The notes under the pieces: generated by a model
Databases searched by the model: none
What the model saw: the letters and a program-made list of their open reading frames with translations, nothing else
Told to the model about the DNA's origin: nothing
Made by a program: the position numbers and the translations under genes
DNA from: Methylorubrum rhodinum
GTDB taxonomy: Bacteria; Pseudomonadota; Alphaproteobacteria; Rhizobiales; Beijerinckiaceae
Assembly: GCF_014199935.1 (NCBI RefSeq)
Contig: NZ_JACHOP010000019.1
Coordinates: forward strand, 1 to 64,000
Length of the DNA: 64,000 nt
Direction of reading: 5' to 3'
Shown here: piece after piece, positions 1 to 7,145 of the stretch
How positions within the stretch are numbered: position 1 is the stretch's first letter
How the letters are laid out: the number at the start of each line of letters is the position of its first letter

Positions 1-77
1 TGGCCCTGCGCGATCAACACGTCCGCCTGCCGCAGCTTGGCGACTACATCCTCCGGCTTGTGCCGCTTCGTTCCCAT
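1..77 (-). CDS. IS3-family transposase OrfA, N-terminal fragment
   Basis: Reading leftward from the ATG at 77 gives 25 codons beginning MGTKRHKPEDVVAKLRQAD and continuing VLIAQG. This is the typical start of the OrfA (helix-turn-helix, DNA-binding) subunit of IS3-family transposases. The gene runs off the left edge, so the rest of OrfA and the OrfB DDE catalytic subunit are not visible. In a complete element OrfA and OrfB are joined by programmed frameshifting to make the active transposase. The element's outer end appears to lie about 65 bases upstream of this start, inside the neighbouring integrase gene. Confidence 0.8.
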   Translation of the reverse strand, partial: MGTKRHKPEDVVAKLRQADVLIAQG

Positions 78-143
78 CTGTCCGTCCTCGTCCTGGCCCG
101 CAGGCCATACCTCAGGGCGGACCACTCCCATGGGGGCGGATCA
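1..143 (-). mobile_element. End of an IS3-family insertion sequence (partial)
   Basis: The stretch holds the start of orfA and its short upstream leader. Read on the minus strand, the putative terminal repeat begins TGATCCGCCCCCATGGGAG at 143, with the TG terminus usual for IS3-family elements. The assignment of the boundary is supported from the other side: similarity to integrases in the next gene begins immediately after this point, with YVRVGQGPR encoded from 144. The other end of the element lies outside the window, so the inverted repeat partner and target duplication cannot be seen. Confidence 0.6.
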
Positions 144-176
144 TACGTCCGGGTAGGACAGGGCCCCCGCACGCGG

Positions 177-1142
177 ATGCGCGAGCGTTACGACACCGAA
201 CAGTTCTGGCGCGACTACCGCTTGGCCGTCGAGGGCAAGCCACTCGCTCCCGCGACCGGGCCGGCGCCGGGCACGCTGTCGTGGCTCATCGTCCGGCATA
301 TGGCCTCGGCCGAGTGGGCAGGCCTCAGCGCCGCCACCCGGAAGCAGCGCGGCAGCTTCTTCAAGGCGGCGGAGAAGACGGCCGGAACCGCGCAGGTCTC
401 GGACATCGACCGATGCGCTATCCTGGCCGGGCGGGACCGGCGGCGGGACACCCCGTTCGCGGCCAACAATTTTCTGAAGGCGATGCGGGCGCTGTTCACG
501 TGGGCGCTCGCCGCCGACTACGTGAAGAGCGACCCAACGCACGGCATCAAGCTCCTGCCGATCGGCGCGGACAAGGACGGCTTCCACGCTTGGACCGAGG
601 AGGAGGTGGCCCGCTTCGAAGCCCACTGGCCGATCGGCACGCGCGAGCGCTTGGCCTTCGACATTTTGCTCTATACCGGCCTGCGCCGCGGCGATGCGGT
701 GCGCTTGGGGCGGCCCCACGTGCGGAACGACGAGTTCACCATCCGCACCGAGAAGACGGGCATGGTGGTGGTGGCGCCGATCCTCCCGGCGCTGGTCGCC
801 TCGATCGCCGCGACGGCAACTGGCGAGCTGACGTTCCTCGCGACCGAGCGAGGCCGCCCCTTCGTCAAAAAATCCTTCGGCAACTGGTTCAGGGAGGCGT
901 GCCGCTCGGCGCGCTGCCCCGGCTCGGCCCACGGCCTGCGCAAGGCCGGCGCGCGTCGTGCGGCCGAGGAAGGCGCCACCGAGGCGCAGCTCAACGCCCT
1001 GTTCGGATGGGCCGACGGAAGCCGGGAAAGCGCGGTCTACACCCGGACGGCCAACCGGGTGAAGCTCGCCCGCGAAGCCCGCAGAAATCCCGCCCACTCG
1101 GCATCGGCGCGGGAGCAAGGCCAGAAAATCGAGATACTTTAG
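177..1142 (+). CDS. Tyrosine recombinase/phage-type integrase, 5' end cut by an insertion sequence
   Basis: A site-specific integrase of the kind carried by genomic islands. The catalytic domain is complete: the first Arg lies in TGLRRGD, the HxxR box is HGLR, the usual second His is Trp in LFGWADGS, and the nucleophile Tyr is in AVYTR. The N-terminal half carries a SAM-like core-binding domain (about 60-170 codons from 144). The reading frame is open back into the adjacent insertion sequence, but integrase similarity starts only at 144, so the natural start has been removed. The first in-frame ATG after the junction is 177. It may be inactive, or expressed from the insertion sequence end. 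It points towards the 3' end of a tRNA gene 80 bases downstream, the usual target of such enzymes. Confidence 0.75.
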   Translation: MRERYDTEQFWRDYRLAVEGKPLAPATGPAPGTLSWLIVRHMASAEWAGLSAATRKQRGSFFKAAEKTAGTAQVSDIDRCAILAGRDRRRDTPFAANNFLKAMRALFTWALAADYVKSDPTHGIKLLPIGADKDGFHAWTEEEVARFEAHWPIGTRERLAFDILLYTGLRRGDAVRLGRPHVRNDEFTIRTEKTGMVVVAPILPALVASIAATATGELTFLATERGRPFVKKSFGNWFREACRSARCPGSAHGLRKAGARRAAEEGATEAQLNALFGWADGSRESAVYTRTANRVKLAREARRNPAHSASAREQGQKIEIL

Positions 1143-1221
1143 GGACCGAAATCCCTGCAAATTTCCAAGGTGCGGGATAGCTCGGATTTTTACGAGAAAA
1201 ATCAGATGCTTATTAGACAAG

Positions 1222-1297
1222 TGGTGGGCCCGGCAGGACTCGAACCTGCAACCAGACCGTTATGAGCGGTCGGCTCTAACCGTTGAGCTACAGGCCC
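1222..1297 (-). tRNA. tRNA with CAU anticodon (tRNA-Ile2, possibly annotated tRNA-Met)
   Basis: The minus strand folds into a normal 76-nt cloverleaf with encoded CCA. The acceptor stem pairs GGGCCTG with CGGGCCC, the T arm carries GGTTCGAGTCC, and the anticodon loop CTCATAA has anticodon CAT. The body resembles alphaproteobacterial isoleucine tRNAs whose C34 is changed to lysidine by TilS, rather than initiator tRNA (the first base pair is G-C and paired). Elongator Met cannot be fully excluded from sequence alone. Its 3' end faces the integrase, so it is a probable attachment site. Confidence 0.9.
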
Positions 1298-1731
1298 TGC
1301 GCTCTGGGATACGCTATTGCCGGATACGCGAAAGAGCCGGTTTCGTCACCCCAAATTCCCTTTCATTCCCATGCCCTACTCGTGCCCTTGACCGGACAAT
1401 GAACCTCATCGCCTCCGGCGGGGTGCGGGCCCGGGTCACAAAGTCCCGGATGGGGGCATTCGACCACGAAGAGGCGGTAACGGTCCGGCGCATACGTTAC
1501 CAGCGCTCGTGCGTGGAGACGGTTCTCGGCCAAGGGATGCCGAACGCTTACGCGCAGGACATCGTCGCCCGGGTCGAGGGGAGGGACGCTGATGGCCTCA
1601 GGCGCCTTGTGGCGTCCACGGATGCCCTGCAGGATGCCGCCGGGCAAACCAGGGCGAACGCAGAGATTTCGACCGTGGAAACGTCTCTCTACGATGATGC
1701 GGCTGCCCACTCGTCGTTTGCTGAAGAAGGT
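1298..1731. other. Stretch without a well-supported gene
   Basis: Between the tRNA and the alcohol dehydrogenase remnant. The best candidate is a minus-strand frame at 1363-1710 (115 codons), which contains protein-like text such as RLHARALVTYAPDRYRLFVV, but it has no recognisable domain and no clear ribosome binding site. The opposite strand is also open and has similar third-base bias, so the strand cannot be decided. It is probably part of a degraded region. Confidence 0.3.
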
Positions 1732-1989
1732 TTAAATGGCGTCGGCAACGACGCGCTGGCCTTCCCGGTAGCCCTGCACGGCCGAGCCGAGTTTCTCGAT
1801 GACGCCGACGGGCTCGTGTCCGACCGTCAGCCTTTTCGCGACCGGATACTCGCCCCTGAGGATATGAACGTCGGTGCCGCAGATGGTGGTGGTCGTGATC
1901 CGCAGCAGGGCGTCCAACGCGCCGACATCGGGCGCAGGCTTGTCTTGAAGGGCGATCCGGCCGGGCTCGACGAACACCGCAGCCTTCAG
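1732..1989 (-). pseudogene. Zinc-type alcohol dehydrogenase, N-terminal remnant
   Basis: About 85 codons match the start of the medium-chain, zinc-dependent alcohol dehydrogenase family: KAAVFVEPGRIALQDKP, then the zinc-site region TTTICGTDVHILRGEYP and the GHEPVGVIEKLGS box with its catalytic-zinc His-Glu pair. Two defects mark it as dead. The expected ATG is replaced by CTG with no start in frame nearby, and the frame stops after GQRVVADAI, before the structural-zinc loop and the whole nucleotide-binding domain (family members are about 350 residues). Nothing downstream resembles the missing part. Confidence 0.7.
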
Positions 1990-2112
1990 CTTGCTGACCT
2001 GTGGCCGGATATGCTCCGGCAGGGTAGCGACCGGGGCGGTCGGCGCCGCGACGAGGTTCAAGGTCGGCCTCTTGTCCGGAGCCCATGAAGCCCGCCGCAC
2101 GCCCCGCAGGCC

Positions 2113-2126
2113 TTGAGGCAGGTCAA
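2113..2126 (+). promoter_or_regulatory. FNR/FixK-type box
   Basis: TTGAGGCAGGTCAA fits the TTGA-N6-TCAA core of an anaerobox. Its centre is about 41 bases upstream of the ATG at 2161, the classical class II activator spacing to a transcription start, so the mRNA for the potassium channel could begin at or next to its start codon. Confidence 0.6.
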
Positions 2127-2160
2127 AGCTGCCCGGTCGTCCGGGCCTCAAGTTGGCTCG

Positions 2161-2718
2161 ATGCCCGTCGTGCTGGCCGCCAGCGTCGTCCTCGTCGTCG
2201 TCACCATCCTGGTGCTCTACGAGACCCTGTGGCTGACCTCGGAGCACCTGGCCGAATTGCCGGTGCCGCCGCGGGCGCGGATCATCGCCGTGGTGCTGGC
2301 CGCCTTCGCCGGACACACTGTCGCGGTCTGGACCTATGCGGGGGCCTATTGGCTCCTCGTCTTGAAGCTGGGTCTCGGTGCCTTCTCCGGCGTGCCCGTC
2401 GAGTCCTTCGAGGACTGCCTGTTCGTTTCGGTCGTGGCCTACACCTCGCTTGGCTACGGCGACCACATCCCCCTCGGCCACGCGCGGCTGCTGACCGGCG
2501 TCGAGGCGCTGAACGGATTGGTCCTGATCGGCTGGTCGGCCTCGTTCACCTATCTCGCGATGGAGCGGTACTGGCCGCTCCATGGCAAGGCCCGCGCTCG
2601 CCCTGCCGCCACGGCGCGCCGGTCGGCAACGGCCCGAAAGCGGCTCGCGCAACCGGTCGCCGAAGCCCGACAGGACGAGGGCTTTGCGCTGGATCAAGGC
2701 CCCGCCGGCTCCGGGTGA
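2161..2718 (+). CDS. Two-pore-helix-type potassium channel family protein (Ion_trans_2)
   Basis: A 185-residue membrane protein. Hydrophobic segments lie at about residues 1-23, 40-68 and 122-142, and a pore loop ends in TSLGYGD, a potassium selectivity filter, just before the last segment. This is the plan of small bacterial ion channels (PF07885). The ATG at 2161 is chosen rather than an upstream TTG at 2113, because the latter lies inside the FNR-type box. There is no obvious Shine-Dalgarno sequence, consistent with a leaderless message. The basic C-terminal tail (about 40 residues) ends FALDQGPAGSG, where the coding sequence runs across the promoter box of the next gene. The role is probably potassium flux or membrane potential control under low oxygen. 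Confidence 0.8.
   Translation: MPVVLAASVVLVVVTILVLYETLWLTSEHLAELPVPPRARIIAVVLAAFAGHTVAVWTYAGAYWLLVLKLGLGAFSGVPVESFEDCLFVSVVAYTSLGYGDHIPLGHARLLTGVEALNGLVLIGWSASFTYLAMERYWPLHGKARARPAATARRSATARKRLAQPVAEARQDEGFALDQGPAGSG
2684..2697 (+). promoter_or_regulatory. FNR/FixK-type box
   Basis: TTGCGCTGGATCAA is the exact reverse complement of the 14-mer TTGATCCAGCGCAA that recurs upstream of three other units in this region. It lies 67 bases before the ATG of the stress protein at 2764, inside the 3' end of the channel gene. Confidence 0.65.
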
Positions 2719-2763
2719 CGAGGATTCCCTATCGGGCCGACGGGCGGCCGGAGGGAGGCGGTC

Positions 2764-3576
2764 ATGGGCTACGCGAACATCCTGGTCTCGGTCGATCTCG
2801 GCGAGGCCGCTCCGGACAGGGTCAAGCTCGCGGCCGGCCTCGCGCGCCGCTTCGAAGCCACATTGACCGGCGCGGCCGCCGAGACGGTGCCGGCCCCGCT
2901 GCTGGTGCACGACATCTACGACGCCGCGAGGCAGGAGGAGGACAACGCGGCCAAGGTCCGGGAGGCGCTGACCGAGGCCGGCACGGTGTTCAACGCCAAC
3001 CTCGGCGAGGGTCTGCGGACCGACTGGCGCCCGGCGCTGGCCGGGCCGGTGACGCACCTCGTCGACCTGGCCAGGGCCGCCGACCTTGTCGTCGTCGGCC
3101 GCCACGGCGCCGATGATGACGCTCCACGCCAGTTCGACGTGCCGCCCGGCCCCGTGCTGATGGAGGCCGGTCGCCCGGTCCTCGTGGTGCCGCCGCGGAT
3201 CGAGAACCTCAAGGGATCCCGGGTGGTCGTGGCGTGGAAGGACGGACCGCCCGCGCGCCGGGCGGTCTCGGCCGCCCTGCCGTTCCTCCGCAACGCGGAC
3301 CACGTCCACGTCGTGACCACCGGCTCCGACGCCCGACTTCAGGGCGGCGAGGAGGTGGCCGCCCACCTCGCACGGCACGGCGCCTCCGTCGCCACCCACT
3401 TCCTGCGCGCGGTCGACACGGATGGCGCCGAGATCCTCCGCTTCGCCCAGATGCACGATGCCGACCTGCTCGTCATGGGGGCCTACGGGCATTCCCGGCT
3501 TCGGGAATGGGTGCTGGGCGGCGTGACGCGGGAGATCCTGCAGCGTAGCCCCATCTGCAGCCTGATGTGCCACTGA
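2764..3576 (+). CDS. Universal stress protein, tandem UspA domains
   Basis: A 270-residue cytoplasmic protein with two UspA-like domains, roughly residues 1-145 and 150-270. The second domain is the better conserved, with VVVAWKDG at its start and the nucleotide-binding-type motif VMGAYGHSRLREW near its end. Tandem Usp proteins bind ATP or act as stress sensors; no specific target can be named. A strong ribosome binding site (GGAGGGAGG) precedes the ATG, and an FNR-type box lies 67 bases upstream, so induction under oxygen limitation is likely. The stop overlaps the start of the next gene (TGATG), which implies co-translation with the small cytochrome. It is paralogous to the stress protein encoded at 5596-6405. 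Confidence 0.9.
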   Translation: MGYANILVSVDLGEAAPDRVKLAAGLARRFEATLTGAAAETVPAPLLVHDIYDAARQEEDNAAKVREALTEAGTVFNANLGEGLRTDWRPALAGPVTHLVDLARAADLVVVGRHGADDDAPRQFDVPPGPVLMEAGRPVLVVPPRIENLKGSRVVVAWKDGPPARRAVSAALPFLRNADHVHVVTTGSDARLQGGEEVAAHLARHGASVATHFLRAVDTDGAEILRFAQMHDADLLVMGAYGHSRLREWVLGGVTREILQRSPICSLMCH

Positions 3577-3890
3577 TGCGGGCCGCCATCCTCGTCGCGG
3601 CCGCGCTCGTCATGACGCCCCCCTCCGTCCAGGCGGACGGCAACGTCCGGCGGGGCGAGGTCATCGCGCTGACGAACTGCGCCCGCTGCCATGCGGTCGG
3701 GCGCCTCGGCGGCAGCCCGCTCGGGGCGGCCCCGCCGTTCCGGGAGCTTCATCGACGCTACCCTGTCGAAGACCTCTCGGAAGCGCTGGCGGAGGGCATC
3801 GTCACCGGCCACCCCACCATGCCCGAGTTCAGGCTGGACCCGGACGAGGCCCAGAACCTCATCGACTACCTGAAGACGCTCGAACGGTAA
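3576..3890 (+). CDS. Small periplasmic c-type cytochrome
   Basis: A 104-residue class I cytochrome c. A signal peptide (about residues 1-20, MRAAILVAAALVMTPPSVQA) is followed by NCARCH, the covalent heme attachment motif with its His ligand, and by a likely Met ligand in HPTMPEF. It ends in the usual helix NLIDYLKTLE. The ATG at 3576 overlaps the stop of the stress protein, so the two genes form an operon behind the FNR-type box. The partner oxidase or reductase is unknown; a role in electron transfer under low oxygen fits the neighbourhood. Confidence 0.88.
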   Translation: MRAAILVAAALVMTPPSVQADGNVRRGEVIALTNCARCHAVGRLGGSPLGAAPPFRELHRRYPVEDLSEALAEGIVTGHPTMPEFRLDPDEAQNLIDYLKTLER

Positions 3891-3902
3891 CGCCAGGCGG
3901 CC

Positions 3903-4643
3903 TCAGGCGGCGGCGAGGTTCTCCAGTCGGTCGAGGTTGGTGAGCCGGACGCCTCCAGGAACGATCAGCAGTGCCTTCTCGCGGTCGAGACGCGTCAGCA
4001 AGCGGCTCACGGTCTCGATGGTGAGGCCGAGATGGTCGGCGATGTCCTGGCGGCCCATCGGCAGCGCCACGGTCACGGAGCCCTGCCCGACCAGGGCGTA
4101 GCGGTCGCGCATGGTGAGCAGGAAGCTCGCGACCTTCTCCTCCGCCGTGCGCCGGCCGAGGAGCGTCATGTGGTCCTGCGCGAGGGTGAGCTCGTAGCCG
4201 GCCCGCTCGTGGAGCTTCCGAAGGAGGTGGGGCTTGCCGGCGACGAGGTTCGCGAAGGGGCGTCTCTCGAACCGGCAGAGGGCCGTCGGCGACAGGGCCT
4301 CGACGGTGACGTTGTAACGCTCGGGGAGCGCCAGGCCGAGGAAGTCGCCGACCATCGCGAAGCCCATGACGTGCCGGCGTCCGTCCGGCAGCAGACGGGA
4401 CAGGCGGACCATGCCCTCGGTCACGTTGTATACCGCATCGGCGGGGTCACCTTGCCGGAACAGCGCCTGACGCGGCGCAAGGTGCAGTCGCTGGCTCAGC
4501 GCCTCGAGCTCGTCGAGCTCTTCGCAGGTCAGGGCGGCACAGACGCTGAGGAGGCGAACCTTGCACTCGGAGCAGCCGCCCGAGGAGCGCGCGTGGACGC
4601 AGGCATGTCCGGTAGGGGGCGGCGCCCCGGTTCTGCTCAACAT
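3903..4643 (-). CDS. Crp/Fnr-family regulator with Fe-S cysteines (FnrN-type)
   Basis: A 246-residue oxygen-responsive transcription factor. The N-terminus carries CSECKVRLLSVC (Cys24, Cys27, Cys35), the CxxC-x7-C pattern of alphaproteobacterial FNR proteins, and Cys123 in TALCRF supplies the fourth [4Fe-4S] ligand. A cyclic-nucleotide-type beta-roll spans about 40-130. The DNA-reading helix ETVSRLLTRL has the E..SR residues that contact TTGAT half-sites. The start at 4643 is chosen because GGAGG lies five bases upstream; an alternative ATG is at 4688. It converges with the cytochrome gene. It is the obvious candidate to act on the seven FNR-type boxes nearby, which would make this a self-contained regulon. 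Confidence 0.9.
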   Translation of the reverse strand: MLSRTGAPPPTGHACVHARSSGGCSECKVRLLSVCAALTCEELDELEALSQRLHLAPRQALFRQGDPADAVYNVTEGMVRLSRLLPDGRRHVMGFAMVGDFLGLALPERYNVTVEALSPTALCRFERRPFANLVAGKPHLLRKLHERAGYELTLAQDHMTLLGRRTAEEKVASFLLTMRDRYALVGQGSVTVALPMGRQDIADHLGLTIETVSRLLTRLDREKALLIVPGGVRLTNLDRLENLAAA

Positions 4644-4803
4644 GGAAGCCTCCAGAATCGGTTCCATCGGCAGCACTCTCGCTAGCAATTCCCACGCGCC
4701 GCGAACAGAGAAAACGCGGAAAAAACTGGATTGCGGGCCGCCATGGCGATAGAAGAATGAAAATCGGTCAATAAACTTGGCTGGCCGGGCGGTACCATTT
4801 CAC

Positions 4804-5493
4804 ATGGGCATATCGATGGGCGTCGCGCCTCGGGTCGAGGACCCGACCGAATTGGCGCACGAACGGTACAGCGCCCTGGTTCGCGCGGTGGCGACGGTCG
4901 TCTGGACGGCGACGCCCGATGGAGGCACGCGGGTCGGATCGGACTGGACGACGCTGACCGGGCAGACGACCGAGGAGATGACAGGTTACGGGTGGCTCGA
5001 CGCCATCCACCCAGAGGACCGCGAACGCACGCGCGAAGCATGGCGGACCGCGGTGCTCCACCAGGGCGTCTACGATACCGACTATCGTATTCGGTGCGCG
5101 GACGGCATCCACCGCTGGTTCAATGCACGCGGTGCGCCGGTCCTCGACCATGACGGTGCCATCCGGGAATGGGTCGGGATGTGCCTTCCCATCACGGGCA
5201 GCAAGAGGTTTCAGGTCGACCTGCGGATCCCAGGATCCTCCACCACGCGCCTCACCGCCGCGCAGGTCCGGGCGGCCAGGGCATTGCTGGGTTGGACCAT
5301 CGAGCGCCTCTCGACGGAAGCGGACCTGTCACCGTCGACGGTCGCGCGGATCGAGGATGCGGCGCGCATCGGGAGCGTCCGTCGGTCGAACCTCGACGCG
5401 GCAAAGGCGGCCTTCGAGGCGAACGGGGTGGTGTTCACCGGGGATGCCGGACGGGTCGGCCTGAGCCTTGGAGGCACACCGACAGCCCCGTGA
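4804..5493 (+). CDS. PAS-domain protein with a C-terminal helix-turn-helix
   Basis: About 229 residues. Residues 15-130 form a PAS_3-type sensor domain (TVVWTATPDG at the start, WLDAIHPEDRERT in the middle, DYRIRCADGIHRWF and GAIREWVGMCLPI at the end). Residues 150-190 (LTAAQVRAARALLGWTIERL, then STEADLSPSTVARIE) look like an XRE-type DNA-binding helix-turn-helix. There is no kinase or GGDEF output, so it is probably a one-component regulator whose ligand or redox cofactor is unknown. The start is uncertain: ATG codons at 4804 and 4816 both lack a strong ribosome binding site. It is divergent from the FNR gene with about 160 bases between them. Confidence 0.75.
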   Translation: MGISMGVAPRVEDPTELAHERYSALVRAVATVVWTATPDGGTRVGSDWTTLTGQTTEEMTGYGWLDAIHPEDRERTREAWRTAVLHQGVYDTDYRIRCADGIHRWFNARGAPVLDHDGAIREWVGMCLPITGSKRFQVDLRIPGSSTTRLTAAQVRAARALLGWTIERLSTEADLSPSTVARIEDAARIGSVRRSNLDAAKAAFEANGVVFTGDAGRVGLSLGGTPTAP

Positions 5494-5595
5494 GGCCGAC
5501 CATGCCGTCACCTGCGTCGATGCCTGCCGCCGAGGGGAGGGCTGTCCTTCAGGGTTCCAGCCATCTCGACACCGGCTCGGCGCCGTCCAGGGCCC

Positions 5596-6405
5596 TCAGT
5601 GGCTGAGCAGGCAGCAGATCGGGCAGCCTCGGAGCAAGTCCCGGGTGACGCCGCCGAACGCCCATTCCCTCAGTCGGGAATGCCCGTAGGCGTCCGTGAC
5701 GAGCAGGTCGGCGGCGTGCTCGCAGGCGAGATCGACGAGCGCCTCGGCCGTGCCGGCACCCTCGGCGGACGCCCGCACCGCCGTGGCCTGGATGCCGAAC
5801 CCCGACAGGTAGCGGATGACCGGCTCGCCGCTGCAGGTACCCCCGCCCTCGTCGATAGCGACGACGACGACCTTGGAGGCCCGGCGCAGGAAGGGTAGCG
5901 CGTCGGTGACGGCCCGACGTGCCTCCCGGGTGTTGCGCCAGCCGAGGGCGACGCGCCGCCCATCCAGGTGGTCGACCCCCCGGGGCACGACGAGCAGCGG
6001 TCGGCCGAGGTTCATGACGAGGTCGCCGGTATCGGCGACGAGGCATGGCGGCTCGTCGGCGCCCGGCCGGCCGGTCACGACGAGACCGGCGCGGGCGGCT
6101 TGGCGGACGATGAAGGAGAGCGGGAAGTCGACATCGGAGACCCACGCGTTCCGGCTCCGGCCCGCGGCCGCTTCCTCGAAGACCGCATGGGCCCGCGCCA
6201 AGCCGTCGAGGCACGCCTCGCGCAGGCGGGGCGTGACGTAGGCGTCGACCGGCGGGCCGCCCGCCGGCGGCAGGTGGATCGGCACCTGTGCCGACACCCC
6301 GAGCAGGCTCGCCCCGAAAGCGTCGGCGAGGTGCCCCGCCAGCCGTATCCGGGTCCGGGCAGCCTCACTCGGATCGACGGTCACCATGACGGTCCCAAAG
6401 GTCAT
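5596..6405 (-). CDS. Universal stress protein, tandem UspA domains
   Basis: A 269-residue paralogue of the protein at 2764-3576, with two UspA-like folds. The second carries DAYGHSRLREWAFGGVT in place of the usual GxxGHS, so one conserved Gly is Asp here. GAGGAGG lies seven bases before the ATG at 6405; an in-frame upstream start at 6465 has no such signal. It is the last of a minus-strand series that begins with the small gene at 7065 behind an FNR-type box, so read-through induction from there is plausible. Confidence 0.88.
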   Translation of the reverse strand: MTFGTVMVTVDPSEAARTRIRLAGHLADAFGASLLGVSAQVPIHLPPAGGPPVDAYVTPRLREACLDGLARAHAVFEEAAAGRSRNAWVSDVDFPLSFIVRQAARAGLVVTGRPGADEPPCLVADTGDLVMNLGRPLLVVPRGVDHLDGRRVALGWRNTREARRAVTDALPFLRRASKVVVVAIDEGGGTCSGEPVIRYLSGFGIQATAVRASAEGAGTAEALVDLACEHAADLLVTDAYGHSRLREWAFGGVTRDLLRGCPICCLLSH

Positions 6406-6487
6406 GTCGGCCTCCTCGGACGGGAAGGCTCCGGCGGGGCGCGCCGGCCGAGCTGCCGGAGACAAGGGCGGGGCCGGTCCCGGACGG

Positions 6488-6754
6488 TCAGACGACCTCG
6501 ATGCGGGCGTCCACCGAGCGCACCCCCGCCGCGGACCACGCAGCGCGCTCGGCGACGCCGCGCTCGTGCCGGGCGTGGACCTTGCCGTGCAGGGTGACCC
6601 TGTCGCCGGCCACGTTCACGCTGATCGAGTCGGCCTCGACCTGGGCGTTCCGCTTCAGCGCCGCGACGATCTGGTGGCGCATGTCGGCCGCGTCGGCGCG
6701 GGGCGTCACCGCGATCAGGTCGATGAGACCGAGTACGCCGTGCCGGCGGTTCAC
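6488..6754 (-). CDS. BON-domain protein, single domain, weak start
   Basis: An 88-residue protein containing one BON domain (about residues 20-88): DMRHQIVAALKRNAQVEAD, then VTLHGKVHARHERGVAERAAW. BON domains bind phospholipid surfaces or porin-like complexes and are typical of OsmY-like stress proteins. The GTG at 6754 is the only start in frame; protein-like sequence (RWKDRKTEAKAAVN) continues upstream in the same frame without a start codon, while a good ribosome binding site and an ATG at 6837 stand in another frame. The gene may therefore be a 5'-frameshifted remnant of a longer multi-BON protein. Confidence 0.65.
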   Translation of the reverse strand: MNRRHGVLGLIDLIAVTPRADAADMRHQIVAALKRNAQVEADSISVNVAGDRVTLHGKVHARHERGVAERAAWSAAGVRSVDARIEVV

Positions 6755-6849
6755 CGCGGCCTTGGCCTCGGTCTTCCGGTCCTTCCACCGCCCGTTGCCG
6801 CCCCCGCCAAGGCACGGGCTCGCCGCGTTCGTGGCTCATCCCGGCCTCC

Positions 6850-7065
6850 TCAAGCGGCGATGTCGGCCAGTTCGACGGCTTCGCAGGTGTCGGCGCGGAG
6901 CCGCCAGTCCGCGACACCCATTTCCTCGCGGAAGAGCGCCTTGGCCTCGAACAGGGCGGAGACCTCGGACCTTGCCCGGACGAGCGCCTGACGCTGCACG
7001 ATGCGGCGGTCGTGACCGCTGCCGTCGGTGACGACCTTGTGGAAGCTGACGAGGTACTGGCGCAT
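6850..7065 (-). CDS. Small conserved-looking protein of unknown function
   Basis: 71 residues, no signal peptide or membrane segment. The text RQYLVSFHKVVTDGSGHD followed by a helical middle (SALFEAKALFREEMG) and DWRLRADTCEAVEL looks like a compact folded protein, but no family is recognised. It begins 58 bases downstream of a perfect copy of the repeated FNR-type box, so it is probably the first gene of a low-oxygen transcript that continues into the BON and stress-protein genes. Confidence 0.65.
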   Translation of the reverse strand: MRQYLVSFHKVVTDGSGHDRRIVQRQALVRARSEVSALFEAKALFREEMGVADWRLRADTCEAVELADIAA

Positions 7066-7122
7066 GGGCTGGCTCCGTCCTTGACCTGGGTGGAAGCTGA
7101 CCCGGAGCGCCGGGCGGCGGCC

Positions 7123-7136
7123 TTGATCCAGCGCAA
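7123..7136 (-). promoter_or_regulatory. FNR/FixK-type box
   Basis: TTGATCCAGCGCAA, one of four identical copies in the region (counting the reversed one at 2684-2697). Its centre is about 64 bases upstream of the ATG at 7065 on the minus strand, which leaves room for a class II promoter and a short leader. Confidence 0.65.
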
Positions 7137-7145
7137 GGCGCCCGC

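Noticed and set aside
1399..2088. Plus-strand open frame of 229 codons
   Set aside because: It lies antisense to the alcohol dehydrogenase remnant over its second half, reads as low-information sequence and has no domain or start signal.
1732..3573. Minus-strand open frame of 613 codons
   Set aside because: Most of it is the mirror of the potassium channel and stress-protein genes; only the last 85 codons have family similarity and are reported as a pseudogene.
4690..4800. FNR-type box controlling the FNR gene itself
   Set aside because: The closest matches (GGTCAATAAACTTGG) lack a proper second half-site, so autoregulation is not supported.
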